Shown here in pieces: positions 34,164 to 42,719 of a stretch of DNA of 49,450 bases (its first letter is position 1; each line of letters begins with the position of its first letter). Position numbers and translations under genes: made by a program. Below the pieces are notes generated by a model. The model was not told the DNA's origin. It worked only from the letters and a program-made list of their open reading frames with translations, and did not search any database. Source of the DNA: Akkermansia sp. (lineage in GTDB: Bacteria; Verrucomicrobiota; Verrucomicrobiia; Verrucomicrobiales; Akkermansiaceae); NCBI GenBank assembly GCA_017546445.1, contig JAFYWX010000024.1, positions 1-49,450 on the forward strand, read 5' to 3'.

Positions 34164-34192
34164 ATGTTATTCTGAAAAAATGCCTCGGTCAA
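34164..34192 (-). promoter_or_regulatory. Promoter of the gene at 33437-34135
   Basis: TTGACC, 17-base spacer, TAACAT on the minus strand; about 28 bases before the start codon. Confidence 0.6.
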
Positions 34193-34251
34193 GATAAATA
34201 ACAAGACTATCAACGGATTTATTTCATGGACAGAAGGGCTGATTCTGTTTT

Positions 34252-35034
34252 TTATTGACAGTGATTTTTGTCTTCTGTGCTGATGCAGCTCCGGTGGTTG
34301 AAATCAAATCCTTCGCCGATGTGAACGTATCCTAACTGGTTGCTCAGGCATTGGGTGGCTCCAATGGTTCTGTTGATATTGCGATGCGAGTGGCCGTATA
34401 TCCAGAAATCGGCACCGCAGGAGGCCACAAAATCAGTCATGTCGGAGACATAGGCCCCGTTCAGGCGGCTGCCGCTGAATTGCGGAGCCAGGAGCAGACG
34501 ACTTGGCAGGTGGTGCGTTGCCACTACCTTGTGTCGGGCTTTGCTGGATGCAAGGGCCTGCTGCAGAAACCGCACGCATCTCTCGTGTTCGCGGTTGAAA
34601 TCAGCGGGCATCAGGCAGTCTCCCATGTAACCGATGCGTGCGAAATCGGCCACGCGCTCGGCGCAGGCGATTTCGTCCCTCTCGTCAATATGTGCCCAGA
34701 GGGTGGAAAGGATGATATCGGTATCACCCAGGGTGACTACGGCGTTATAAAGCCTCCGTACATTGGGCCGGATGAATTCGCAGTATCCATCGGGCAGCGT
34801 GGCGATATCGTACCCCTTATAAAACTCATGGTTCCCGGGGCAGAGCAGGACTTCCTGGTAGTTCTCTGCCGCCCAATCCCAGAACGGATGCCGGGCATGA
34901 GCCTCGGAGTTCATGTAGCAGATATCCCCGGCTAACAGCAGGATATCGCCTGTGATTTCCAGTGGATTGGTCAGGATGAATTCGGAGTTGCTTCTGAACT
35001 CCAGATGCAGGTCTGAGGCGTATTGTATTTTCAT
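34252..35034 (-). CDS. Calcineurin-type metallophosphoesterase
   Basis: 260 residues with the full two-metal signature: DLH (8-10), GDI, GNHE, a His in ATHH and GHSH near the C-terminus. No signal peptide, so cytoplasmic. Substrates of such small phosphoesterases (nucleotides, phosphoproteins, phosphodiesters) cannot be told from the motifs. Divergent from the uracil-DNA glycosylase gene, with a shared 109-base region between them. Confidence 0.9.
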   Translation of the reverse strand: MKIQYASDLHLEFRSNSEFILTNPLEITGDILLLAGDICYMNSEAHARHPFWDWAAENYQEVLLCPGNHEFYKGYDIATLPDGYCEFIRPNVRRLYNAVVTLGDTDIILSTLWAHIDERDEIACAERVADFARIGYMGDCLMPADFNREHERCVRFLQQALASSKARHKVVATHHLPSRLLLAPQFSGSRLNGAYVSDMTDFVASCGADFWIYGHSHRNINRTIGATQCLSNQLGYVHIGEGFDFNHRSCISTEDKNHCQ

Positions 35035-35109
35035 GTGGTGTGGGCATGGGTATTGTACCGTAACGGCGCACGATGTCGAGCAATTTGCCTGTGCAACACC
35101 CGCTTTTTC

Positions 35110-35137
35110 TTGCTAAATGGCGGTATTATGTTAGAAT
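35110..35137 (+). promoter_or_regulatory. Promoter of the uracil-DNA glycosylase gene, nearly leaderless
   Basis: TTGCTA, 16-base spacer, TAGAAT; the -10 ends only 6 bases before the ATG at 35144, so transcription should begin at or next to the start codon. Confidence 0.65.
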
Positions 35138-35143
35138 GCGAGC

Positions 35144-35959
35144 ATGACCACTCTCAGGCAACTTGCGGTAGAGACTCTCACCCATATGGTGGAGAGCGGG
35201 CAGGAGCGTCTGGCGGTGGATGACGAGGCGCGTGGTATTCTGCGCCAGTGGATGCTGGATGCCAGGAAGGGCTCGCAGCCTGCACCGCCTGTGCCGGTAG
35301 CGGAATCCACCCCGGCGCCGCGCGCAGAGCAGCCGGAGATGAGCGTGGAGGAAAAACTTGATTTCCTGCGCCAGAAAGCCGCAGACTGGAAACCGGCCCG
35401 CCGCCTGGGTACGCTGCGCGAGAAGATGGTTTTTGCCGTGGGTAATCCGCATGCCCGGCTCATGCTGGTGGGGGAGGCTCCGGGGTATGAGGAAGAGCGA
35501 CAGGGTGAGCCTTTTGTGGGGCCTGCCGGGCAGTTGCTTACCCGTATTCTGGGTGCTATGGGCCTGCAGCGCAGCGATGTGTATATTTCCAATGTATGCA
35601 AGTTCCGCCCGTCCATGGGCGAGAATCAGGGTACGTCAAACCGTGCACCCTCCCCGGAGGAACTGGCGGCGTGTCAGCCGCTCATCATGGCGGAAATCCG
35701 GGCTATTCAGCCCGCCTGCATTGTGTGCCTGGGCGGCAGCTCTGCCAAGGGGCTTCTGGGGACTCAGCAGGGGGTGAGTGCGCTGCGGGGACAGTGGTTT
35801 GAGTGCCAGGGCGTTCCGGTGCGGGTGACGTATCATCCCAGTTATCTGCTGCGTAACGAGGCTCTTTCTGCCCGCCGCTCCGTGTGGGAGGATATGCTGG
35901 AGGTAATGCAACGCCTTGGCATGCCTATCAGTGAAAAACAACAGAACTACTTCCGTTGA
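35144..35959 (+). CDS. Family 4-like uracil-DNA glycosylase lacking most Fe-S ligands
   Basis: Base-excision repair enzyme, 271 residues. After a Pro/Ala linker (about 45-65) comes the glycosylase domain with VGEAPGYEEE and PFVGPAGQLL (motif 1) and the late HPSYLLR (motif 2). Family 4 enzymes bind a 4Fe-4S cluster through four Cys. Here the first two, normally in a CxxC-type segment before motif 1, are absent; the segment reads KAADWKPARR. Near the third site the order is NVCKFRP where NVVKCRP is usual, and only the Cys of AACQP is in its usual place. The cluster is therefore probably lost or rebuilt. The stop overlaps the Sel1 lipoprotein start (TGATG). Confidence 0.88.
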   Translation: MTTLRQLAVETLTHMVESGQERLAVDDEARGILRQWMLDARKGSQPAPPVPVAESTPAPRAEQPEMSVEEKLDFLRQKAADWKPARRLGTLREKMVFAVGNPHARLMLVGEAPGYEEERQGEPFVGPAGQLLTRILGAMGLQRSDVYISNVCKFRPSMGENQGTSNRAPSPEELAACQPLIMAEIRAIQPACIVCLGGSSAKGLLGTQQGVSALRGQWFECQGVPVRVTYHPSYLLRNEALSARRSVWEDMLEVMQRLGMPISEKQQNYFR

Positions 35960-36633
35960 TGCGTTTTCTTGCCATAGCGTGCGGCTTTTTGCTGCTGACT
36001 GGGTGTCACAATATCTACCAGCTGCGTAAGGCTGCGGTGAATGGTGACCCGGAAGCGCAGTATGAGTATGGCCGTCGCTTTCTGACCGGACAGAAGGGGG
36101 CTATCCATTCCTCCAAGCTGGCGTTCAAGTGGTTCTCCCGCGCTGCGGAGAAAAGGCAGCCGCGAGCCATGGCGGCTATGGGGCTCTGCTATGAGCGAGG
36201 TCTCGGTGTGCCGCGGTCCATGCAGAAAGCGCGGCAGTGGTATGCCGCGGCGGTGGATGCCGGCAACGATGATGCCTGCCAGACTCTGGTGCAGATGGAG
36301 GCCCGTACGGGCAATATGAGCGGGGCGCTGCATTGGCTGGAGCGCATGGCGGATGATGATTCCATTCCTGCTCAGTTGATTCTGGCTCGCATGCACCTGA
36401 ATGGCACCGCGAAGGAAGCAAACGTGGCCGAGGGTATCCGCTACCTGCGCTATGCCGCCATGCAGGGCAATGGAGATGCCTGCCTCATGCTCAGCACCTG
36501 CTACGCCACAGGGAAGGGCGTCCCCCGCAATGATGAGCTGATGATGGGCTGGCTGGTGAATGCTGCAGAAGCCGGCAACCAGACCGCCGTGAGCCTGCTG
36601 AAGCAGGCCGAGAAGACGCAAAAGGGTCAATGA
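35959..36633 (+). CDS. Sel1-repeat lipoprotein
   Basis: 224 residues. The signal peptide ends LLTGC (lipobox, Cys16). Five to six Sel1-type repeats follow, for example AMGLCYERGLGVP and MLSTCYATGKGVP, with the last half-repeat near the C-terminus. Probably anchored in a membrane and binding a protein partner. Its start codon overlaps the stop of the glycosylase gene, implying coupling, although the two functions have no obvious link. Confidence 0.9.
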   Translation: MRFLAIACGFLLLTGCHNIYQLRKAAVNGDPEAQYEYGRRFLTGQKGAIHSSKLAFKWFSRAAEKRQPRAMAAMGLCYERGLGVPRSMQKARQWYAAAVDAGNDDACQTLVQMEARTGNMSGALHWLERMADDDSIPAQLILARMHLNGTAKEANVAEGIRYLRYAAMQGNGDACLMLSTCYATGKGVPRNDELMMGWLVNAAEAGNQTAVSLLKQAEKTQKGQ

Positions 36634-36685
36634 TTGGCAGCAGGGGTATTTTGTGTTCTGTGCTGAATTGTTGTGTTCTTTGTGG

Positions 36686-36713
36686 TTGCAATTCAGGTAG
36701 AATCTGATACAAT
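36686..36713 (+). promoter_or_regulatory. Promoter before the small membrane protein and icd
   Basis: TTGCAA, 16-base spacer, TACAAT; the start codon at 36729 is 15 bases after the -10. Confidence 0.65.
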
Positions 36714-36728
36714 AACCGCATATACGCT

Positions 36729-36917
36729 ATGGCAAGTATCAAGCATCCCTCTGTAAAAGTACGCACGACTGCTTCCCGCGGGGAGCACGATGGTATTCTC
36801 TTTTATATCCTTCCGCCCCTGTTGTTGGGGGCCGTTTTTGCCTTCTGCGCCATGGCTAACAGCGATGGCGTGAAGGCTGATGACCAGCCTGCTGCAGAGG
36901 CTTCTGCTGAAGAATAA
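36729..36917 (+). CDS. 62-residue one-helix membrane protein
   Basis: Basic N-terminus (about 20 residues), one hydrophobic helix (about 24-44) and an acidic Ala/Glu tail; predicted N-in single-pass. No family recognised. Directly downstream of a good promoter and 29 bases before icd, so probably co-transcribed with it. Antisense frames here are weaker. Confidence 0.6.
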   Translation: MASIKHPSVKVRTTASRGEHDGILFYILPPLLLGAVFAFCAMANSDGVKADDQPAAEASAEE

Positions 36918-36946
36918 GCTTTCAAATAACACACAACGGAACTGAC

Positions 36947-38170
36947 ATGAGCGAAGGTACTCCTATTACCATGACCGGGCAGGGTCTCAATGTGCCCGAT
37001 TTCCCCATTATTCCCCATATTATCGGCGATGGCTCCGGCCCGGATATCTGGCGTGCTGCCAGGCGCGTGATTGATGCCGCCGTGGAAAAGGCCTATGCCG
37101 GTAAGCGCGGCCTGGTATGGAAGGAAGTGCTGGCGGGGCAGAAGGCTTTTGATACCGTGGGTACCTGGCTGCCGAATGAGACCATGGAGGCATTCCGCAC
37201 GCTTCTGGTGGGTATCAAGGGGCCGCTGACCACGCCTGTGGGCAAGGGTATCCGTTCGCTGAATGTGGCTTTGCGCCAGGGGCTTGACCTGTATTGCTGC
37301 GTGCGTCCGGTTCGCTATTTCCAGGGCATTGAAACTCCGGTGAAGGCACCGGAGAAGGTGGATATGGTGATTTTCCGTGAGAATACGGAAGATATCTACG
37401 CCGGTATTGAGTTTGAGTGCGGCACCCCCGAGGCGGAGAAGTTCTTTGACTGGCTTTCCCAGGAGTTCCCGCAGCGCGCCAATAAGGTGCGTTTCCCGCA
37501 GACCTCCGGTTTCGGTATCAAGCCGGTGTCCAAGGAGGGTACGGAGCGCCTGGTGCGCTCTGCCATTCAGTACGCCATTGAGACGAATCGTCCCTATGTG
37601 ACTCTGGTTCATAAGGGTAACATCATGAAGTTCACCGAGGGCGGCTTCCGCGACTGGGGCTATGACCTGGCCCGCCGCGAGTTCGGTGCAGAGCCCATCG
37701 GCGATGGCCCCTGGTGCAAGCTGCCCAACGGCATCATCATCAAGGACTGCATCTGCGACGCCTTCCTGCAGGAAATCCTCATTCACCCGCAGGAGCATTC
37801 CGTGGTGGCCACGCTGAACCTGAACGGCGACTACTGCTCTGATGCGCTGGCTGCTCAGGTGGGCGGTATCGGCATTGCCCCCGGTGCCAATATCAACTAC
37901 CGCACCGGTCACGCTGTGTTCGAGGCTACGCACGGCACGGCACCCAAGCTGGCTGGTCTGGATAAGGTGAACCCCTGTTCCTTCCTGCTTTCTGCGGAGA
38001 TGATGCTGCGCTACATGGGCTGGACCGAGGCTGCAGACCTCATCGTGTCTGCCATTGAAGGCGCTATTTCTGACAAGACGGTGACCGCCGACCTGGCGGA
38101 GATGATTCCCGGCAGCACGGCTGTGAGCACCACTGCTTTCGGCGATGCTCTGCTGGCTCATATCAAGTAA
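36947..38170 (+). CDS. icd: Isocitrate dehydrogenase with unusual coenzyme-site residues
   Basis: TCA-cycle enzyme converting isocitrate to 2-oxoglutarate. 407 residues, E. coli-type subfamily: substrate Ser in [32 protein letters not shown]. The coenzyme pocket is mixed. Relative to E. coli Icd, Lys344 and Val351 are kept (Lys334, Val341), but Tyr345 is Leu335, Tyr391 is Ala381 and Arg395 is Glu385. Those Tyr and Arg contact the 2'-phosphate of NADP, while NAD enzymes usually have Asp-Ile at 344-345, so neither class fits cleanly. Four bases before the ubiE start. Confidence 0.95.
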   Translation: MSEGTPITMTGQGLNVPDFPIIPHIIGDGSGPDIWRAARRVIDAAVEKAYAGKRGLVWKEVLAGQKAFDTVGTWLPNETMEAFRTLLVGIKGPLTTPVGKGIRSLNVALRQGLDLYCCVRPVRYFQGIETPVKAPEKVDMVIFRENTEDIYAGIEFECGTPEAEKFFDWLSQEFPQRANKVRFPQTSGFGIKPVSKEGTERLVRSAIQYAIETNRPYVTLVHKGNIMKFTEGGFRDWGYDLARREFGAEPIGDGPWCKLPNGIIIKDCICDAFLQEILIHPQEHSVVATLNLNGDYCSDALAAQVGGIGIAPGANINYRTGHAVFEATHGTAPKLAGLDKVNPCSFLLSAEMMLRYMGWTEAADLIVSAIEGAISDKTVTADLAEMIPGSTAVSTTAFGDALLAHIK

Positions 38171-38173
38171 GCT

Positions 38174-38845
38174 ATGCCTGATCCAGCATACGTCCACGCG
38201 GCGTTCTCGTCTATAGCCGAGCGATACGTGACGGCGAATCATATCCTGTCCCTGGGTACGGATATCATGTGGCGCGCCCGCGTGGTGCAGATGGTGGCAG
38301 AGTGGAAGCCCCGGAATCTGCTGGATATTGCCACCGGCACGGGTGACCTGGCACTGGCTATCAAGCGGGCGTTGCCGGAAATTGAGGTGCTGGGCACCGA
38401 TTTCTGCCGCCCGATGCTTGATGTGGCCGTGCGCCGCGGGTTAACCAACGTGCTGGAGGCAGATGCCATGAATCTGCCTCTGCCGGATGCCTCGTATGAT
38501 GCCGCCACGGTAGCTTTCGGGCTGCGTAATATGGCCGATTATGAGAAGGCCCTGCGGGAGTTCCGCCGCGTGCTGCGCCCGGGCGGCCACCTGCTTGTGC
38601 TGGATTTCAGTATGCCGGAGAATATCTTCGCGGCGCCCTATCGGCTGTATCTGCACCATGTGCTGCCGCGTATAGCCGGTTGGGTCACGGGAAATGCGGA
38701 TGCCTATGATTACCTGGGGGAGAGCATCGAGGCTTTCCCCCGTGGTGCTCAGTTCTGCCAGTTGATGGAGCGTTGCGGGTATTCCATGCCTGCCTGCCAT
38801 CCCCTTTGCATGGGGATTGCCTCCATTTATACTGCCGAGGCGTAA
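38174..38845 (+). CDS. ubiE: Demethylmenaquinone methyltransferase
   Basis: Last step of menaquinone synthesis, S-adenosylmethionine-dependent. 223 residues. SAM-binding motif DIATGTGDLA, then the family signature FGLRNMADY and FRRVLRPGGHLL. It follows icd by 3 bases and is probably in the same transcript. Naming follows the UbiE/MenG family; a role in menaquinone synthesis is the usual one in anaerobes. Confidence 0.92.
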   Translation: MPDPAYVHAAFSSIAERYVTANHILSLGTDIMWRARVVQMVAEWKPRNLLDIATGTGDLALAIKRALPEIEVLGTDFCRPMLDVAVRRGLTNVLEADAMNLPLPDASYDAATVAFGLRNMADYEKALREFRRVLRPGGHLLVLDFSMPENIFAAPYRLYLHHVLPRIAGWVTGNADAYDYLGESIEAFPRGAQFCQLMERCGYSMPACHPLCMGIASIYTAEA

Positions 38846-38994
38846 GCTGCCGGACGCTCCCCCAAAAAAATGTGCGAAAAAAAGCCTATCTGACAAAATT
38901 TCATATCGACAAGAGCGGCGTAAAAAGGTACCATATAAGAAGCACCAGGACTGGTGCGTGTAATTTTCTGTAACCCTTTTAGAAAGCTAAAGAT

Positions 38995-39612
38995 ATGTTT
39001 AAGTACCCTCAAAAACCCACCCCTCCCGCCCCTGGCAATCCCTCCTTTGCAGAGAATGATGTGCCCGCAGAGTGGGGTACTCCTGTGTCTCAGCCTGCCG
39101 CAGCCTCTGCTGAAGGCGGTTTCTTTGGTGGCGAGGAAACGGTTTCCTCCCCCTTCGATATGGGAGCCGCCTCCGGTGCTCCTGCCACCACCACTCGCAA
39201 CGTGCTGAACTATGACGTATCCGTGGTGGGTACGCTTCGTTTCACCGATGACCTGCTGGTGGACGGCTCCGTGGAAGGTGAAATCACCTCCGACGGCGTG
39301 CTGACCGTAGGCGCCAACGCCAGCATTCAGGCTGGTGAGAAGAACAAGGTGGCTGTGCGCACCCAGAGCGCCATTATCCACGGCAAGGTGGTGGGCGATA
39401 TCGTGGTGACCGACCGCGTGGTTCTTGCCGCAACGGCTGAGGTAGTGGGCGATGTGACCGCCGCTAAGATTTCCATCGAGGAAGGCGCTGTGTTTGTGGG
39501 TATGTGCCGCGTAGGCACCCCCGCAGTGGTGCCTGCCACGGCAACAGCTGCTCCCAAGAAGGCTCCCGCTCGTGCTGCCAAGAGTACGGATGAGGCCAAC
39601 CTCCTGGGCTGA
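38995..39612 (+). CDS. Bactofilin (polymer-forming cytoskeletal protein)
   Basis: 205 residues. A disordered Pro/Ala-rich N-terminus (about 1-65) precedes a right-handed beta-helix of six-residue-type rungs (about 70-165, VVGTLRF, VDGSVEGEI, GVLTVG, HGKVVGDI) and a Pro/Ala/Lys tail. Bactofilins polymerise without nucleotide and organise cell shape, stalks or chromosome-segregation scaffolds. A weak promoter (TCGACA, 17 bases, TACCAT) lies in the 149-base gap upstream. The following gene is a second bactofilin-like protein, so the two may co-assemble. Confidence 0.92.
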   Translation: MFKYPQKPTPPAPGNPSFAENDVPAEWGTPVSQPAAASAEGGFFGGEETVSSPFDMGAASGAPATTTRNVLNYDVSVVGTLRFTDDLLVDGSVEGEITSDGVLTVGANASIQAGEKNKVAVRTQSAIIHGKVVGDIVVTDRVVLAATAEVVGDVTAAKISIEEGAVFVGMCRVGTPAVVPATATAAPKKAPARAAKSTDEANLLG

Positions 39613-39630
39613 GCCAGATAATCTCCTATC

Positions 39631-40269
39631 ATGCCGGATTTCAGAACAGAACCGCTGATTGTTTCTACTGTTTCCGGCTTGTTACCCGCAGGTGAGCGCG
39701 ACCGCCGAGTCGCGCTCACCTCGTTTCGTTCTGACGAGAGCAGAGTGCAGGTGCCTATGCGCGAGGTGGTGTGCTACGAGTGTGGCCAGACCTGCCAGGT
39801 GCCTTCTGCCGCGCTCTCTGCCAACTGCATCCACTGCCATACGCACCTCAATATGGCAGATGTGGAGATTCGCCCGGGTTCCCGCCGCCTGACGGTGCGC
39901 ACACTGGGCAATGTGCGGGTGCCTTCCGGTACCGTGCTGTCGCATCTCAATGTTGTATGCCGTGATATGGAGGTGAATGGCCGTGTATCGGGTTCGTTCC
40001 GCTGCTCCGGTACGCTGTCTTTCAATGCATCCACCGTGGTGGATGGTTCCATCAGTGCCGGTAAGCTGGTGGTGGATAAAGGCGTGGAAATTGAGCTGAC
40101 TGTGGGCGCTGTGGCAGAGGAAGTGGCTCTGTATGGCACCTTGAAGGGCCGCTTGCAGTGCAAGGGCAAGCTGCATGTGCACCGGGGCGGTGCATACGAG
40201 GGCGTGTGCAAGGCTGCAGATGTGGTGGTGGCTCCCGGTGGTCGTTTTGATGACCAGGGATATTTCTGA
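39631..40269 (+). CDS. Bactofilin-like protein with N-terminal zinc ribbon
   Basis: 212 residues. The N-terminal 40 residues have no known fold. A zinc-ribbon-like CYECGQTC...CIHCH segment lies at about 48-72, followed by a beta-helical polymer-forming domain (about 95-205) with VNGRVSGSF and LYGTLKGRL rungs. Zinc-ribbon plus bactofilin is an uncommon combination. It is 18 bases downstream of the bactofilin gene and probably in one operon with it; 20 bases further starts the UvrA-like gene. Confidence 0.88.
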   Translation: MPDFRTEPLIVSTVSGLLPAGERDRRVALTSFRSDESRVQVPMREVVCYECGQTCQVPSAALSANCIHCHTHLNMADVEIRPGSRRLTVRTLGNVRVPSGTVLSHLNVVCRDMEVNGRVSGSFRCSGTLSFNASTVVDGSISAGKLVVDKGVEIELTVGAVAEEVALYGTLKGRLQCKGKLHVHRGGAYEGVCKAADVVVAPGGRFDDQGYF

Positions 40270-40289
40270 TAGATGTTATTTTCGGGGCC

Positions 40290-42719
40290 ATGGATATCCG
40301 CATCACCGGAGCCAGTCAGAACACACTGCGGCATATCAACCTGACCCTGCCGGCGGGTAAGCTCATTGCGCTGATGGGCCCCAGCGGTTCCGGCAAGAGC
40401 ACGCTGGCGTATGATACCTTGTTTGCGGAATCCCGCCGCCGCTTTCTGGAGTGCCTTTCTGCCGGTGCCCGCCGCCTGCTGGCCCGCCCGGAAAAGCCTC
40501 ATGTGGAAAGTATTGAGGGGCTTCCTCCCGCCCTCTGCCTGGAGCAGCACCTGCCTGGCGGGCAATCCCGCTCGGTGCTGGGCTCGCTGACGGAGGCCCT
40601 GGATTATCTACGCATCCTGTATGCGGCCATCGGTGTGCCGCATGACCCGGTGACCGGTGCCCGGCTCACCCGCCTGAGCCCGGAGGAAATTACATCGTCC
40701 CTCTGCGCGTTGCCTGAAAATACGCGTCTTACGTTGCTTGCACCGCTTTCCCCGGCCTTCGGGCAGAACCCGGAGAGTGATATTCTGATGCTGCGGAAGC
40801 TTGGCTACCTCCGCGTGCGGGTGAATGGAGAGATTCTGGAGCTGGATGAGCTGGAGAATCGCCCGCCTGCCGCCGGGCAGGATTGTGAGCTGGTGGTGGA
40901 CCGCATCGTGATTCGTGAGGGTGTGGATTCCCGCGTGGCGGACTCGGTGCAGGCTGCACTGCGCATGTGGCCGGATGAAGTGCGCGCCCTGGTGCAGCCC
41001 CGCGGGGCGGAGCCGGAGCTGCAGTGCTATCACACGCGCTATCGCAATGCCGAGACGGGCTTCTCCCTGCCGGATCTGACGCCCGGTTTGTTCTCTCATT
41101 TCTCTCCGCATGGTGCCTGCGCGGAGTGCAATGGCCTTGGCACGGTGGAATCAGCCAAGGGCGAGCTGGCTGTATGCCCGGCGTGTAAGGGAATGCGCCT
41201 GAATCCTACAGCTCTGGCTGTTACGTTGAATTTTGGTGGCCGTGAGCTGAGCCTGGGGCAGTTCTGTGAACTGCCGGTGCAGGAGAACCGGCTGCTGCTG
41301 GAAAATCTGGAAATCCCCGCAGCTTTCCGGGAGGCTTTGCAGTCTGCCATGGGGAGTCTCCTGCAGCGCCTTGATTGCCTGCTGGAGCTGGGACTGGGGT
41401 ATCTGGCCCTCTCGCGTGCCGCGAACTCACTTTCCGGTGGCGAGCTGCAGCGTGCCCGCCTGGCCGGGCAGATTGGCGGCGGCCTTTCCGGCGTGTTGTA
41501 TATTCTGGATGAACCTACCATCGGCCTGCACCCGAAGGAAACGGAGCGCCTGATTGCTGCGCTGCATCGCCTGCGCGATAAGGGGAACACCATTCTGGTG
41601 GTGGAGCATGACCCCCAGCTGCTGCAGGCCTGTGACTGGCTTGTGGAGATGGGCCCCGGCAGCGGCCCGGATGGCGGCGCCGTGCTGGCAGAGGGTACGT
41701 ATCAGGATTTTCTGGAGAATGAGGATTCGCCCACTGGTGCGTGGCTGAGTATGCGGCGCGTGCTGCCTGCGGTGGAGCTGCGCTCTCTTGCCGCCTGCAA
41801 GTGGCTGACCCTGAGGCATGCAACGGCCCGTAACCTGCAGGATGTGGAGTTCCGCTTCCCGCTGGGGGCGTTCACCTGTTTGTCCGGTCCGGGGGGCTCG
41901 GGCAAGAGCACGCTGGTGCATGAATGCCTGCTGCCTGCGCTGAAAGCGGGCAGGGTAGAGGGGGCGGAACCCATCACCCGCGCCGTGCTGGTGGACCAGA
42001 GCCCGCTTGGCAGTTCACCGCGTTCTACGCCTGCCACGGCTACCGGGCTGCTTGATGTGCTGCGCCCGCTGTACGCCGCGCTGCCGCTTTCCCGCCAGCG
42101 TGGGTATACGGCTGCGCGTTTCTCGTTGAATGCCCGCGGCGGACGCTGCGAGCGCTGCGGTGGCACCGGCCGCCTGCAGGTGGATATGAACTTCCTGGCG
42201 GATTTGTATACAGAGTGCGATGCCTGCCACGGTGCCCGTTATAATCGTGAGACGCTGGAGGTCACCTGGCGAGGCAAGTCCATTGCCCAGGCTCTGGCGC
42301 AGACGGTGGATGAAGCGGTGGAATTCTTTGCAGCGGTGCCGCAGGCTGCGGCTATTCTGAAAGCCCTGCTGGAACTCGGGCTGGGCTACCTGCCGCTGGA
42401 CCGCCCCGTGACTACCCTTTCCGGCGGCGAGTCTCAGCGCGTGAAGCTGGCAACCTACCTTTCCAAGGCCGCACCGAAGCGCGGCAGCCGACCGGGCGAA
42501 CAGCTGCTGCTGGTGCTGGATGAACCCAGCACAGGTTTGCATTTTGCTGAATTGGAGATGCTGCTGCGGGCTATTTTCCGGCTTCGTGCTGCCGGGCACA
42601 CAATTCTCTGCATTGAGCATAACCAAGGCGTGCTCTCCCGGGCTGATTACCTGGTGGAGCTGGGACCGGGCTCTGGTACCGAGGGCGGTCGCATTGTCTA
42701 TGCGGGTGAGCCGGTTTAA
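40290..42719 (+). CDS. UvrA-like ABC ATPase without the insertion domain
   Basis: 809 residues; UvrA is usually about 940. Two ABC cassettes: the first with GPSGSGKST (30-38), SLSGGE and ILDEPTIGLH, the second with GPGGSGKST, TLSGGE and VLDEPSTGLH. A region resembling the UvrB-binding domain remains (LRVRVNGEILELDEL, VVDRIVIREG). The first zinc module has lost its Cys (GVPHDP). In the second module the two CxxC pairs (CAECNG, CPACKG) are about 20 residues apart, so the large insertion domain normally between them is missing. The C-terminal zinc module (CERCGG...CDACHG) is intact. It may be a specialised UvrA paralogue. No uvrB in this window. The stop overlaps the convergent ankyrin gene. Confidence 0.9.
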   Translation: MDIRITGASQNTLRHINLTLPAGKLIALMGPSGSGKSTLAYDTLFAESRRRFLECLSAGARRLLARPEKPHVESIEGLPPALCLEQHLPGGQSRSVLGSLTEALDYLRILYAAIGVPHDPVTGARLTRLSPEEITSSLCALPENTRLTLLAPLSPAFGQNPESDILMLRKLGYLRVRVNGEILELDELENRPPAAGQDCELVVDRIVIREGVDSRVADSVQAALRMWPDEVRALVQPRGAEPELQCYHTRYRNAETGFSLPDLTPGLFSHFSPHGACAECNGLGTVESAKGELAVCPACKGMRLNPTALAVTLNFGGRELSLGQFCELPVQENRLLLENLEIPAAFREALQSAMGSLLQRLDCLLELGLGYLALSRAANSLSGGELQRARLAGQIGGGLSGVLYILDEPTIGLHPKETERLIAALHRLRDKGNTILVVEHDPQLLQACDWLVEMGPGSGPDGGAVLAEGTYQDFLENEDSPTGAWLSMRRVLPAVELRSLAACKWLTLRHATARNLQDVEFRFPLGAFTCLSGPGGSGKSTLVHECLLPALKAGRVEGAEPITRAVLVDQSPLGSSPRSTPATATGLLDVLRPLYAALPLSRQRGYTAARFSLNARGGRCERCGGTGRLQVDMNFLADLYTECDACHGARYNRETLEVTWRGKSIAQALAQTVDEAVEFFAAVPQAAAILKALLELGLGYLPLDRPVTTLSGGESQRVKLATYLSKAAPKRGSRPGEQLLLVLDEPSTGLHFAELEMLLRAIFRLRAAGHTILCIEHNQGVLSRADYLVELGPGSGTEGGRIVYAGEPV

